Part shown: positions 26,001 to 38,060 of the stretch, piece after piece
Layout: the number at the start of each line of letters is the position of its first letter
Position numbering within the stretch: position 1 is the stretch's first letter
Assembly (NCBI GenBank): GCA_017590115.1
Contig: JAGGNK010008559.1
Span: 3,961,888 to 4,025,887, forward strand
Origin: Montifringilla adamsi
Taxonomy: Eukaryota; Chordata; Aves; Passeriformes; Passeridae
DNA length: 64,000 nucleotides
Direction: 5' to 3'
The notes under the pieces: model-generated
What the model was told of the DNA's origin: nothing
What the model saw: only the letters and a program-made list of their open reading frames with translations
The model's database searches: none
Made by a program: the position numbers and the translations under genes

Positions 26001-26836
26001 CTCCAGCTGCAACCTGCAGAACAAAACAGGTGTTACCATCCAACAGGGAATGCAGCAGCAATACATTAGGGACAAATGAAAGATTTTGTAGCATAAATCT
26101 GTTGCCAGATTTCACCCTTTTTTTTTTCCATATAGAAGTGGAAAATACAAGTTAATCAATAGTCTTTACCCCTCAAAAAAAGAACATGGGATTTGAGAAT
26201 ATATTATGAGAAGTACAGTTTTCTGTGGGACAAGTGGCAACATCATGTCAGATACAGCTGTGGCCCCCTTGAGTGGAGAGAGTCACATTTCTGTTGTCCA
26301 TGGTAATATAGTCTAGAGTGTGTTCAGGTGTCTATTTTACAGGAGTAATTAATACTGTGGTTATTTTGCATGAACCCTTCCTGTGGTCTCCAAAGAAACT
26401 AAAGCCAATGAAATGGTTTAATTCAGTGAACTGAATTTAACCTGACCCTATCATAGTGACATTGACTGCAGATGTGTTGTAACTATTCTGGGATAAATTA
26501 GACCTGATTTGCATATGAAAAGAAAATCTGAGATGCTTCCAAAGTTCAGTAATTGAATTTGATTCGTAGAATTTTTGAGGCAAGCAAAGACTATCTAAGC
26601 TGACCTGTTGTGTAACAGCACAAGGCATGATATGCATGCAGATCCTTGTTCTGATTCAGCCAGTTTATGTGCAGACATGCTTTCAGAAATGTAAAAGGTA
26701 ACTATTTTGAATTACTAAGTCTGACAAATGTGCCTAAAACTTTCAAAGTGACTATTATTTCGAGGAGATACTGGCATTAATATTTCTCATCTTGGATAGA
26801 AATCCTGCAAGATCAACTTCTGGTAATTTTGTCTTC

Positions 26837-26881
26837 TTTGTCTACCCAACAGATACCCACTGTATCTGTTGGGTAGACAAA
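26837..26881. repeat. Perfect 20-bp inverted repeat (hairpin) with 5-base loop
   Basis: The left arm 26837-26856 (TTTGTCTACC...GATAC) and right arm 26862-26881 (GTATC...GGTAGACAAA) are exact reverse complements over 20 bases, separated by the loop CCACT. Weak pairing may extend outward through the T-rich left flank and A-rich right flank. There is no transposon terminus or target duplication around it. The likeliest origins are a template-switch replication error or, less likely, a selected structured element. The stem alone is shorter than a normal pre-microRNA. Confidence 0.97.
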
Positions 26882-26903
26882 AAAAACCCCCAAAAATCTG
26901 TAA

Positions 26904-26934
26904 ATTCTTTCATATTCTTTCATAGTTCTTTCAT
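26904..26934. repeat. Short tandem repeat, ATTCTTTCAT x3
   Basis: Two exact 10-base copies (26904-26923) and one near-copy AGTTCTTTCAT (26924-26934) lie just downstream of the hairpin at 26837-26881. Confidence 0.9.
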
Positions 26935-29089
26935 ACTGCATCTGACAGGGAAATAAAGTGTTACTCTACTACTTGAGTGCTACCAGAATAATTTAGTTCA
27001 CAATGTAGCTATGGATCTCACTCAGGCCCCTCAGTCTTACAGTGCCACATCTTGATGTCCAATGTTAAACAATAATAATTCTGCATTATTTAGCTCTCTA
27101 CCACTGCACAATGCATCCATTGGCAGACTGCTTCCTTGAACAAATGGTCTCTTTCAAATTTGCTATTATTTCACTGACATCATAGTTTAGACATTAGCCT
27201 CATCCATTCTTCAGGAATGAGATGTCTAACCACCACAAGAAGAAGATACGAGTCAAGATATAGGATAGAGGTTTGCTGGTTTTGGGTTTTGTTTTTTTTT
27301 GTTTGTTTGTTTGTTTGTTTGGGTTTTTTTGTTTGGTTTTTTTTTTGTTTTTTTTACAGCTGCATCTGTTTTTGTATTGTTATTGCCACGAGTTTCACTG
27401 CATTTCTTGTAAGACCTGTACCTTTTCTTTTCTTTTGCTAAACTGTCAGCTTCTACTTGCTAGCACATGGTTTTGTTTCCCTCAGGAGAACAGTAGCAGA
27501 AAGGCAAAAACAAAAGCCTGTAAAATATCCTTGCTCTTGCTTCTGCTGTAATAAGCTCCAACCCACCTGGTTACAAGGCAACAGGTATCTCTTCTAACAT
27601 CTCATCTTTCACATGTTTTTAAAGGAATATATTTCAGATCTTAGAGACTTTCTGGACACAACCTGTAGCACTACTATGCAATAATCCACTAAATATCAGA
27701 GCAACAGCCCCATTTTATCTGCTTTGAAGCCAATGAATGGATAAATCCAATACCACAGTATTTCTAGGGACATGATTTTCACTAATGAGCAGGAATATTG
27801 GTGTGGTGCCATGTTCTTTTTACTGGGCTCCACTGTAGAGAAGATAATCAGGAAAAAAGGACAGATCTGTGATGTCCCTAAGTTCCAGAAGCTCCTATTT
27901 GCCAGTAAGCACCACCAGGGCAAGAGACTTCAATTTTCTCTAATTCATTAAGCAAATCAGCCTGGCCAATTTTAGAGCAGTAGCTCAAAGCTAGCTGACC
28001 CCATCACAATACATTATACTATGCTAAACTTGTGCTAAATTGGGCGGCTTTCTCTGAAATTATGAAAGTGAATTCCCTTTAAGTTTCCTACTAAGAAATA
28101 GTAAATGGGGAAAAAAAATTCCAACATACGAAAAACCCAGAAATCCCCCTAGCTAGGACTGTATGAAACTGACAGATTAAAAAAGTTATAAATTATATGT
28201 ACAGTTCTGACTCTTAAGCAATATTTGTCTATGGTTTTAAAAGGTTAAGCATTAAAAGATGTTCAACTGAATTCTAATTAGTTGAATTCTAAATTCTAAC
28301 TGTGGGAAGTCTTGCTGCAAGATGAGTAGGGTGAGAAACAACTGACTTATTACAGAGCTTGAAAGAGAGAAGCGAAGAAGGAATGAAGGCCCTTGAAGCT
28401 ATTATTATGTTGCAAAATTTGTGAACCCATCAGTATCTGTGGGCAATCCAATTTAAACCCAATTCATATAAATTTTAAGTGATTTCTTTCCCATATAAAA
28501 CTAAATCAGTGAAATATTGAACTAAATTAGTAAAAGTGTCCATATGCGAAGTTGCACAGTTTTAAACAAAAGATCTCTAAAAATGACATCATCAAAAGCA
28601 ATGCAGCTCATGTGAAACCAAGTGATAAGATCATCTGCTGATGAAGACGAATAAGAGACACTGTAGAGACACAGAATTATTTGATCGGTTTGCTCACAAT
28701 CTGATCTGTTTTTGAGTATCTGGTAGAAGCCTTAAATGTTATCCCTGTTCTTTGGAAGTCCTTTTGCAAAACTCACTGACATTGGTGAGGACAGCAGCAG
28801 GGCCCTGCTATTGATTGCTTCCTCCCAGTAACCTAATGCAAACCCAGATCCTAAGAATATCTGGCTAAATAAGGGACGAACTGTGACACACACACACACT
28901 GTGTATAACCACAGTGAAATCTCTGAAATTTCATTGGTAACTCAATTAGGCAGTTATAGTTTAATTGAATTAGAGCAGGTGTTACTTGCTGGGTTTAATT
29001 CTTAGAAAGGCTGTCAGCCAGTCCTCACTCTCCTGTGTTACAGTTCTGGACTTATTCACACTTCAAGACTTAAAACTTCCAGGAAATCA
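26935..29089. other. Unique non-coding sequence with a GTTT-rich tract
   Basis: No gene is recognised. A T/G-rich tract lies at 27271-27355, and its phenylalanine- and valine-rich translations are artefacts. A short (AC)7 run lies at 28886-28899. Confidence 0.6.
27271..27355. repeat. T/G-rich (GTTT)n low-complexity tract
   Basis: This is a run of GTTT, GGTTTT and T8-T9 units. The complement is the A/C-rich type seen repeatedly in this window. Confidence 0.93.
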
Positions 29090-29640
29090 TCACAGATGAT
29101 GGAATGGCGTAGTAGTGTCCTCTCATTACCAAATTTCTATCCCAGATGGCTTGGCAGTAACATTCCTCCAGGTCCTGCTGTCAGACAGGAGCTTCATCTG
29201 CATTTACCTCTATTCCAGGATCCTGGACACCTTCCTGCACTCCTTCCTACACATAATGCCTCCCCCAGGCATTTGTTCTCCCTATCCTTCACCCCACTGA
29301 AGCATAATGGGGACAGCTGTCTGCAGCACAAAGGAGGCAGGGGGAGCAGATGTGGGAGAAGGAGCCACTTGCTGGATGAGTGGTGGCCTCGGTTCAGCAC
29401 AGAGACATGGCATCCGCGGCAGCCCCAACATGTGGGACATGCTCACAGCGGTTCCTTCGCCTGCCCCGAGGTCTTTGCGGGTAAAATCTACATCCAAGTG
29501 CATCCAGCCAATTGTTCTCCTTGCTGAGCATGAATTTCTTGGTGCTTTAATTAATTCACCCACAGCGTGAGCACCGCTGAGGTTGATGTGCACTCCAAGA
29601 GCCTGGGCATGTAATTAGAACGATGGAACAAAGAGTAATG
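29090..29640. other. GC-richer islet, open on both strands, unassigned
   Basis: About 550 bases of clearly higher GC than the flanks, with a few CpGs (CATCCGCGGCAGCC near 29410, CACAGCGTGAGCACCGCTGAG near 29561). The plus strand opens for 143 codons (29096-29527) and the minus strand for 103 (29282-29593). None of the translations resembles a protein I know and the frames compete. The right end (29530-29640) reads like conserved non-coding DNA. It could be an unrecognised exon, a lncRNA exon or an enhancer, and I cannot decide which. Confidence 0.3.
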
Positions 29641-31939
29641 GACTGATGGAAACAGTGGACTGGAAACATGCAGAAAAAGAGAAAAGTTGAATTTTAGTGA
29701 GACAGACAAATCTAACTGGAACTCATTCTGGCAGTGGCTGTCACCACAAAATACACATATATAAGCACACAATTTTTTTTTTAAATCTTCACTCATTTCC
29801 CTGAGTGTCCCAAAGGACTTGTGGTTTGAAAAATGACTCCTTTTAGTTTTAAGTTGTACATGAAGTTGTATTTAAAAATTATGTCTAGTAATATTTTTAT
29901 TTGTTTTAAGAACACTTGGGGCAGTTGGAAAAAGAAAAATCATAGTTTTCATTTGATTTTGTTCTTGAAAAGCTGCTTTATGTACCCTATGCAGCAAGAT
30001 AAAAACCTAAAAAAAAGGGGAAATTAAATCACAGCAATAAAATATGGAGGCATTTCTTTGACTTGCCCAATAAATGTGCTAGTCCAGATAAATGAGAAAT
30101 GTGTATATTCTGTTAGTGTTCTTAAATATGATTTTTTTTTCTCCCTTCTCTGTCAATTCTTTTATACCAGGACACAACCTTTCAGGTAGTTCTTTTTAAT
30201 TCCTAGAATCAGACAGCAGGAATGCAAGTTTTTATGTGGTACCAGTGTTCTGACTTTATGGATCTGATTGAACTTCCAATTTATGCAACTAGTATGTTCT
30301 GTCATGCACTTTTCTAAAACAAATGAAAGGAAAATATAGCACCAATTTTGAATCAAACAAGTCCATTCCTAAATTTACCAAGAAAGTGAATGGTTTGAGC
30401 CGAACATATTATTGTAAAAAATTTGGTCAAATCTTTAATGCAGAAGAAAGCTACTACAAAAAATTGAAGAAGACAAATTAAACCTGAATTAGATAAAAAA
30501 AAAAAATCCAGAGAACATTATAAAGAAGTGCAGTGACATGTTAATGGTTTAAATTATAGCATTTCTTCAATCAATTATCTATCTTTAGGCTCAACAATAT
30601 AAAGCAGTTAAAAAAAAAAAAAGGGAAAATTGATGCCTTTGGTCTCAGATTCACATCAAAGACTTTCATGCTGCACATCTTAAGTGGCTAATAACTACAG
30701 GATATTCAAAGATGTTGTCTACTTATCCCATGACTACCTGAAGTTTTCCCTTTTGCACAGAAAAATATTTACTGCATCTATGAAAAGCTGATTTCAGGCA
30801 GCTACTGAGACCTCATCTGGAATGTGCTAATTGGAAAGAAATGTGCATACAAGTGTCCCAAAAACCCAGATGATTCCCTTGATCAGCAGTCTAGGTAATT
30901 AGGACTCTATTTCTGGCGTTTCATAATTTGGAATGTAGTGTTGTAGTGTTGTCACCAATAAAGAAAAAAAAAAAAACCAACAAAATGGAACACTCAGTCT
31001 TGTATTACATGTGGAATTCACTGTATCCAGATGAATCCATCTGCATTTGCTTTGCTATTTCTCGTAAAATCTTTATATTTCTTAAGAAATACCCTAACTT
31101 CACTTTCAGGAGACAGGGCAACATTTTCACACTCAGCAGGTCCCTTCAGAAATCCAGGCTTTTGTAGGAGAATTAAAGAAGCACAGAACAGGCGCAAATG
31201 AACAAAAGGGGTCAAAGCATGAGGATTTTTAGATACATCTCAGAGAACAAAATCTGTCCAAATGGGAATAAACAAACCTTTCAGTGTGGCAGGTCTTTCC
31301 AAAGGTTTCCCACCTCTGCTTCATGCTGACAAACTCGCATGAGTCTCTTTTCTGTGTTCAGTGCTACAGTAAAATCCCAAATAATATCCAATTTAAGAAA
31401 GAGCTAGTGTCAGCTGCCAATCAACACAAGTTCTGCTTTACTATGTATCCAATTTATTCTCTAAGAGCCCCAGGTGTAGTTTGCTGCTCACTTTATTTTG
31501 TGTTTTTCTTGCACTGTTACAGCTTGGTTTTACTTGTCTTTACCACTCTGGAGGAAGCTTTTGCAGGGTGTTCACTTCCTGCACTGTGCACATGCAGCAC
31601 AGTGGTTCCTGTGGGTGTTCAGAGCTATTCATTGTTGTCAGCATCTCAGCACACGGTGATCTTACTACAGGCTGCCAACTACTCTTTTTCATGTGCATAG
31701 ATTTTATGCTGAAGGAACAAGTACTATTGTTACTTAATAAAATGACTATAATAATACTACCTTACGTTTCTGTAAATCCCCTTTTATCCAAGAGCCTTAA
31801 AATATTTTATGGTTTGTTTTGTTGTTTTTTCTTCCTAGATATAATGCTATGAATTTTTCTATCTGCCACTGAAAAAAAAATCCCAGTTCCTTTTAATATA
31901 CAACATATCTACTCACCAGCACAAAGCATTGTCACAGCA
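29641..31939. other. Unique AT-rich non-coding sequence
   Basis: No gene is recognised. Short A tracts occur at 30495-30506, 30610-30622 and 30964-30976. A weak CR1-like phrase (GAGACCTCATCTGGAATGTG, 30808-30827) is too short to call. Confidence 0.6.
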
Positions 31940-32095
31940 TTTTTGCTCAGGAAGCTGTGGATGTCCCATCCATGGAATTGTTGGATGGGGCTTGTAGCAA
32001 CCTGATCTGATGGAAGGTGTCCCTGCCCATGGCAGGGGGTTTGGATCAAGATGATTTGAAGGTCCCTTTCAACAGTAACAATTTTATGAATTTAA
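31940..32095 (+). mobile_element. CR1 LINE, 5'-truncated 3' end
   Basis: This is a sense-orientation CR1 3' terminus. It shows GCTCAGGAAGCTGTGGATG, GTTGGATGGGGCTTGTAGC, GGAAGGTGTCCCTGCCCATG, GCAGGGGGTTTGGATCAAGA and GAAGGTCCCTTTCAAC in the expected order. Only about 155 bases survive. Substitutions and a short internal deletion after CCATGGAATTG show that it is old. Confidence 0.9.
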
Positions 32096-33932
32096 ACATG
32101 TTATGTGACTACATCAGTTAGAGAAAACTGTATCACAAGCATCTCAGTCCAGAAGCACAGCAGGAAAACCTTAGAAAGTACCAGTATGGACCAATTTGCT
32201 GCTCCTATGGTCACTGCTACCAAGAAAATGGGGCCACAGGACTGGTGACTCACCAAAGTAAATTTAAGGGGAAGTCTGAGGCACTACTTGTAAAAATAGA
32301 TGCAAGGAACTCAAGAGGAAAGACAGCAGTGCCTCATATGCTTTTTATCCTGATTATATCTAAAAAACCTGAACAGTAAAACAAGAAATGTACCAAGTTT
32401 CAATTAAAACATGGGAGAAGCAGGTGAGCTGTTTATCATAGATGCAAACTAATCCAGATTTTGCCTCTCTAGCTCCCAACTAAAAGAAGGTCCTGACATG
32501 GTGAGAACTTGTTCTCTATTCACCCCCATAACCTGTTTGGATGCTTTGATTTAGAGACTGAAACTCCATAACAGCACCAAGCAGTACTATTTCTCATAAG
32601 TGCTGTAGCAAAGTCTGGAAAGGGAAGAGAAAAGAGATGTGACCACATTATTTCCACAAAAGCTATTGCAATCCTGTAGGGAAAAGCTCCCTTTTTCTAT
32701 GCACTTTGTCACCTAGAGTTATAATATCAGCAGTTTCTTGGGAGGGTCATTTGCATCGTGCCATAGAAAAAGCTGCTCCCCTATAAAATAAACATATGGC
32801 ATCATAAGCTTAATTGTAAAATTATTAAATTTTGGATACTTTTCTGTCCAAACTCCTTCTGTACCTAACAACTAGCAAAAAATTTCTTTCTTAAATATGC
32901 ATCCAACATGAACCGTTGAAGCTCTGTATGTGCACATCAAGGACAGCACATGACTAAGTTTGCTTGAATAAGTTTTTGGGTTTTTTTGAAAAAGGCTGTT
33001 ATAGTATTGGCCCAGTTCTTATCTCTTGCAGACAGTAGCCCAAATCTTCCCTGTTACACAAGTCCAATCTCACATTGATTTCAATGAGTTTCAGCAGAAT
33101 AACTGAAAAGAGAATTTGGCCCTTAATCTCTGACTATATCGTATAACTAGTAAGTGTTTGGCTAAGATTAGATTTAAAGATAGTCCAGGAGGATGATTCA
33201 AGGACTCCAGAACCTTTATTTACATCAAAGTCTCCTTCCTTTGGAGAAAACACAAAACAAAAGAAACTGTCTTTAAAGGTACTATATCCCTTAAAATCAG
33301 GAAAATCCTTGACTAATTTGCTGTTTCTTTTCCTCTATCATTAACACAAATAAGACAAAACACTTATGTTCTTGAACAGAAGTTGTTTTTTTCCTTTTCT
33401 GAAATCTTTTTTCAAAAATGTATATGTGGATATACTTGATTGTCTCAGCAAATGAAATAACTTGCTGCTTCTCTTTAATCTATGTACAATATAATTGGAA
33501 AGAGCAAGTACCTCCATACACATTAATCTACAAAGATTTTCTTTTTACTTCCTTTGAGCTGGCTGCCTAAAAAACATGGGCCTAGTTTCTCTTGTGGGCT
33601 ATTCTGTGCTACAGGTAAGCAGTTCATGAGCTCAGGGATGAGACTTTTTTGAAGCTTGGGCTGTGTGCACAAGCTAAATCCCTACAGCCTCGAGACTATC
33701 AGTACTTGCAAGGACAGTAAGTTTAAATGCTTGCTCATCATTGAGGAGGTGGCTTATTAGCCTTTGTTCCACTTTATTCTTTCTGCCTTGAAATGGACTG
33801 AGACTTGCAAATGAGCAAGAGTTAATCCCCAAAAGCAGAAGTCACCAAGGAAAAAGGACTTGTTAGGATTTCACAGCCATGTGGCTTCTTACTGCTGGCT
33901 TTTTAAAGACAAGCACAACACTCCTCATGCTC

Positions 33933-33973
33933 AAAACAAACAAACAAACAAAACAACAACAAAAAAAACCCCC
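33933..33973. repeat. A/C-rich (CAAA)n tract
   Basis: CAAA and CAA units run into A8 and C5. This is simple-sequence DNA. Confidence 0.9.
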
Positions 33974-35645
33974 ATAAAATAAATTCAAGCACTTTCTGAA
34001 TTCTTTAGTCATACACCACCACTTGATTTATATTATGAAATATTATGAGGCGAGAAAGAACAACTGTGATTTCTATCCAGCATGGATAAGAAGGCCAATA
34101 AAGATCACAGCCACATTTCCAGATTTTAGGAAGTTATTAATCTCAACAGATGCAGAAGATAATCTTTTTTATGAAGTAAACAAACAACAAAATGCCCAAA
34201 TTTTGAACTCTTGATGCAAAACAAACCAAGAAATAAAAAGCATATGGTAATTATGCAGTCATTTTTCTAATAAAATTATACTGAAAGGCAAAAAGAGTAG
34301 GCAAATACTAAGAGCACAGGATCAGTGAATTAAAACAAGTCCCAGGAGTGATGGGTAACTCAGAGCCACTTTTGCAAGGTTCCTTGTATTTGGATTTTTA
34401 ATCTATTACACTTCTGGAAAGAAAATCTACCCCGGGTTTAGGTGCCTGCAGAAATGTAACTTATGGAGAATACTTGCAGAAGCTCTGCTCTCTCCCAGCT
34501 CTCCAGAGAAGGCTCTGATCAGGGCCACAGGACCAGCTGCCAGCTGAAGGTCTCCTGTTCCCTTTCCAATTTACCTCAGGCTGTACTGACAGGCCTGACA
34601 CACATTTAATTAGCAAATGGCTGGGGCTATTAGGGATGCCACAGCCTGACTTGTCTGCTGCTGTCCCTCTGGCTGAGGTTCTCATCTTAGGAGAATGTTT
34701 CAGAGCTGCTTTACAGGAGCACTTCAGTTTGAATCCATCATCACTGGCCATGTGAGGTGAGTCTGGACTTTGCCTTCAGGGTTATGCCTTGACCCTGGTG
34801 AAAATCACACCCTGGGCAGGGACAAGCAGCAGCTGGTGGCAGTTCATTTCACCATGGATGCAGCCTTGGCAAGAGTCTCAGCAATCTGCAGCTCTGGGAG
34901 ACTGTTACCATCCCTCCATTGCACCACCATGAGCTGTAAATAAGGGGATGTAATACTAATACTTCTAATAAATAAGTCTGCAGCTCTTCCTGCTCTCTCC
35001 TCTTAACTTGTCCTTCATTTCTTGTCCAGTCTCAGCTCTGTATGGGTAAAATCAGTAATGGCTGTTAATGTTATACAGAAAGGGAACATCCCAGTGTTGT
35101 CCTGGTCAACTGGTGGAGCAGCATAATAAGTCTACTTTTTTTTACATTTGTGTGTTATGGACTCCGAAAGCTATTCCTAAAAACAATTTCCACAAAAATA
35201 AAACAATTCCAGCTTACGCCTGTATGCAAGATCAGACTCACTGCACAATTACAGGGATTGCACTCTGCCAACACTGTTAAATTGAGGACCTCTCGTTTCC
35301 TGGCTCTGCTACTGTTGGACAGCTTATGTTCCTACTGCTTTGCTTCCATCTGTGCTAACAACAGAATCCTTTTTGATTAAAATGTTGCTGAGTTATATTG
35401 TGAAAATTCATTTGAACTGTGCACTTTCCTCCCTTAGAAATACTCCTCCTCCATTTGGATTCAAGATATAAGCATTTGTGAGTTACACCTCCAGCCTGAG
35501 TTATTTCAGAAAGTGTGGGGGGGGAATAGATATTTTAATTAATGTACAGTTTTTCAAGCAAGGGGAAACTTAAGCTCTGGAGGAATAGGATTTTTCTATT
35601 ATGTGTGTATATATATTGGGTAGGGTTTTACTGGTTTTGGTTTGG

Positions 35646-35659
35646 TTTTTTTTTTTTTT
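35646..35659. repeat. Poly-T tract (T14)
   Basis: An uninterrupted T14 run preceded by GGTTTTGG-type words. Confidence 0.93.
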
Positions 35660-35791
35660 ATAATACAGATAGTTAAGAAAAAATTATGAAAAAAAATGCC
35701 TGGAGGAAAGTAAAGTGGAGAATATCCATCCATGGGGATGTGCAGGCTCTGATTTCAGAGCTTTCTGAAATAAAAAAAATAAAAAAAGGAA

Positions 35792-35818
35792 TCTCACTTA
35801 AAATATTTTTAAGTGAGA
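35792..35818. repeat. Perfect 12-bp inverted repeat with 3-base loop
   Basis: The arms TCTCACTTAAAA (35792-35803) and TTTTAAGTGAGA (35807-35818) are exact reverse complements around the loop TAT. It is followed after about 100 bases by a T14 run (35922-35935). Confidence 0.95.
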
Positions 35819-36162
35819 CACACAGAAGAACCTAAGTAAATAGAAACTGAGGTTCTAAATATTGGATTGGCTATATTTTATGAAGAAATCTGAGGATACT
35901 CTGGTTTTCCCAATAAACCTCTTTTTTTTTTTTTTCCCCTTTTAAATTCTGAGGAACATATACCTTTCCCAGTGTTCTGCGCAGGACTGATGGTTGCATG
36001 GTCATTCCAGTTTCTAATGAAACCATGCTAAATAGAATTCCATATTTAGGTATGTTGTGCAGCAGGTAGGAACATGCCTTTTGCCATAGCAAAGAGAGTA
36101 AAGTCTATTTCCCAATTAAAGGAGAAAGGATAAAAATGTATCATATTAAAACAGAGACTAAT

Positions 36163-36248
36163 AAGGAAATTACCAGAGGAAATTAAGATAAATTAGTAAT
36201 TAATTAGACTGTAATTAGGAGATAATTAAGAAAATTAAGGAATTTAGG
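36163..36248. repeat. TAATTA/AATTAAG-rich block
   Basis: This is a dense succession of AATTA-type words (GTAATTAATTAG, GTAATTAGG, GATAATTAAG, AAAATTAAGG) within about 85 bases. TAATTA is the core site of many homeodomain proteins, so it could be a homotypic binding cluster. Degenerate AT-rich tandem repetition is an equally good explanation. Confidence 0.5.
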
Positions 36249-37691
36249 ATGTACATTATATGTTCTAGCTAAAACAATAGTTCTAATTCAAAATCTAATG
36301 TCATTAAGCACTTTTGTAATTCTCTGGGACACATTTCAGATACTGAAGTAGCAGAGTTGGCATTTTCAGGCTGGCCTTCAGCCAAAACAATATCTCTGTT
36401 TTCAAGAATAGTGGATATATTCTTCTTCAAGCAGAGTTGGATCTGTTTCTTGGGATCTGTTCAAAATTTGGGGAATGATGCAATTCCTGCACTGCAAAAA
36501 GGATTGGGTTTGAGTCCAGGGTTGAAGTGCCTTTAAGTAAATGAAGCCAGGATTTGGTATTTTGTACAAATCTTGCTGACAGCAGAGAATATTAATGTAA
36601 GAGATGGTGACAAACAGAAAACATTCCCAGCATTTCCAAGTCTCAGGATATGCTCATGCTGGAATTTTATACCCAACTTGCTCCTGGAGTAGATGGTTCC
36701 AGGAAGGGTTACTTAGGTTGACACAAAGTCACGTTTCCCAACTGCTGTGATAAAAGAAGCACTGCTCTCTCTCACACTGATGGCCAAACATCTACTAATA
36801 GTTGAAGTAAGATTCTCTTTGTTTTTGCTGGTCTCCAGAGTTCTGGTACCACTCAGATCTAACATTTTCTTGGAATATGCAATATTTAGTACATTGCAGT
36901 TCAGCCCAGGTACAGCCAAGAGCAGGATTATGTGCAGTTCAGAGCTTGTGGGTCAACCTAACCATGCTTTTGTATCAAGCTCTTATCCTTTTGGAAAATA
37001 CAAAACTCCATCCACAGAATGGGAAAAGGTCTGTTTGTAGCAACTCTATGATGTTGGACTTCACCTATTCCAAAGCAATCCAGAAAATGGATTAACCAGG
37101 AGTAAATTTAGGTTTCAAATTATTAGTCTCAAATTAGCCTCTCTGCCTGTTATTCCCATCTGATAGGAATTCTTCTTAGACCATAAAGCTACAGAGGTAA
37201 AGCCTGATTAAAAATAAAAAACTGAGCATATACTATTTTCTCCATGATGAAATAGCTCTCTCTCTTCAGTGAGTTAAAACATGCAATTATGTTTGAAGGC
37301 TGATGTCAGATAAATGCTGAACTTCTGCTCAGGCAGTGAGCTATATCTTTATATTCACTAGGTAAACTTTGAGCCACAGGCCAGCTTCAGGAAAACTGTC
37401 CTTGTTGCTGATAAAGAGGATTGAGTAGTTTGTGGGATATGTCTCGGAGGAATCCTGAGGAAGGAGTACCCAAAATTGTGCATGAAGGAACAGGGGCAAA
37501 GGTTTTGGTTTTGTTCTGTAATTCTCTTCCCGCTCTCTCATTCATCAGAAGTACATCAAAATATATATAATACATAAATATAAAGAATCTATTATTTACA
37601 TGGCATTAATTACCTGGATGGAATACACACTTGCCAAAGAATTCTGTGTAGGAACCACGGGAGTGAGCCACTAAAACACAATCATCCTTTA
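36249..37691. other. Unique AT-rich non-coding sequence
   Basis: No gene is recognised. Frames at 36713-37095 (68-97 codons) overlap on both strands and resemble nothing known. Confidence 0.6.
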
Positions 37692-37739
37692 AATAAATAT
37701 AACTACACTGCAATAAATATAACTACACTGCAATAAATA
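37692..37739. repeat. 20-bp tandem repeat, 2.4 copies
   Basis: The unit AATAAATATAACTACACTGC occurs exactly at 37692-37711 and 37712-37731, followed by a partial AATAAATA. Identity of the copies implies recent duplication. Confidence 0.96.
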
Positions 37740-37779
37740 GCAGCAGCATGTACTACAGTCAGAGAGGAGGAGTAGAATA

Positions 37780-38060
37780 ATATGTTCAATTGTAAATCAC
37801 TGTGCATGGAAATTCAGGCAGGCGTAATACAATTACCCGATTGGAGGTCAAATGCAATTTCACAGGGTGAATAGCGGACTAGGACCATGTATCTGTTTAA
37901 TTTTTTTTTAATTTCAGAATGATCCAGCTATTATTTAACATTTTGAAGTATAGTTAATTTTTCATATGCTATTCCAATGAACACAGTTAATTAATATAGC
38001 AGACAAATGTAATTTGCATAATTTTCACAAGTAACACTTTAGTTAATGTTTGGAGTTTTG
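37780..38060. promoter_or_regulatory. Candidate conserved enhancer-like block
   Basis: This is repeat-free sequence with an unusual mixture. The left half has several isolated CpGs (CAGGCGTAATAC, TACCCGATTGG, TAGCGGACTAGG at about 37822-37882). The right half is rich in homeodomain and octamer-like words (AGTTAATTAATATAG near 37986, GTAATTTGCATAATT near 38009). No open frame of at least 60 codons crosses it. This combination is typical of ancient vertebrate developmental enhancers, and among such candidates here I consider this the best. The assignment is inference from texture. Confidence 0.28.

Larger units (their letters stand above)
17334..26836. other. Long unique AT-rich non-coding stretch with poly-A tracts
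   Basis: No gene, RNA or repeat family is recognised in about 9.5 kb. A-rich tracts are listed separately (19356-19405, 20794-20818, 21943-21957, 23006-23026). The longest frame is 125 codons (19655-20032) and matches nothing I know. Segments 20270-20460 and 23920-24240 are slightly GC-richer. The latter has the feel of a decayed LTR or other repeat, but I cannot place it. Confidence 0.55.
32096..35791. other. Unique non-coding sequence
   Basis: No gene is recognised. An A/C-rich tract lies at 33933-33973 and T14 at 35646-35659. A more balanced patch at 34470-34900 has a 96-codon minus-strand frame (34461-34751) with no known match. It includes the homeodomain-like word TTTAATTAGCAAATGG near 34604. 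Confidence 0.55.

Noticed and set aside
27217..27551. Phe/Leu-rich frames resembling membrane proteins
   Set aside because: The hydrophobic run comes from the GTTT-rich tract.
30790..30860. CR1-like phrase GAGACCTCATCTGGAATGTG
   Set aside because: Only about 20 bases agree with the CR1 pattern and the flanks do not continue it.
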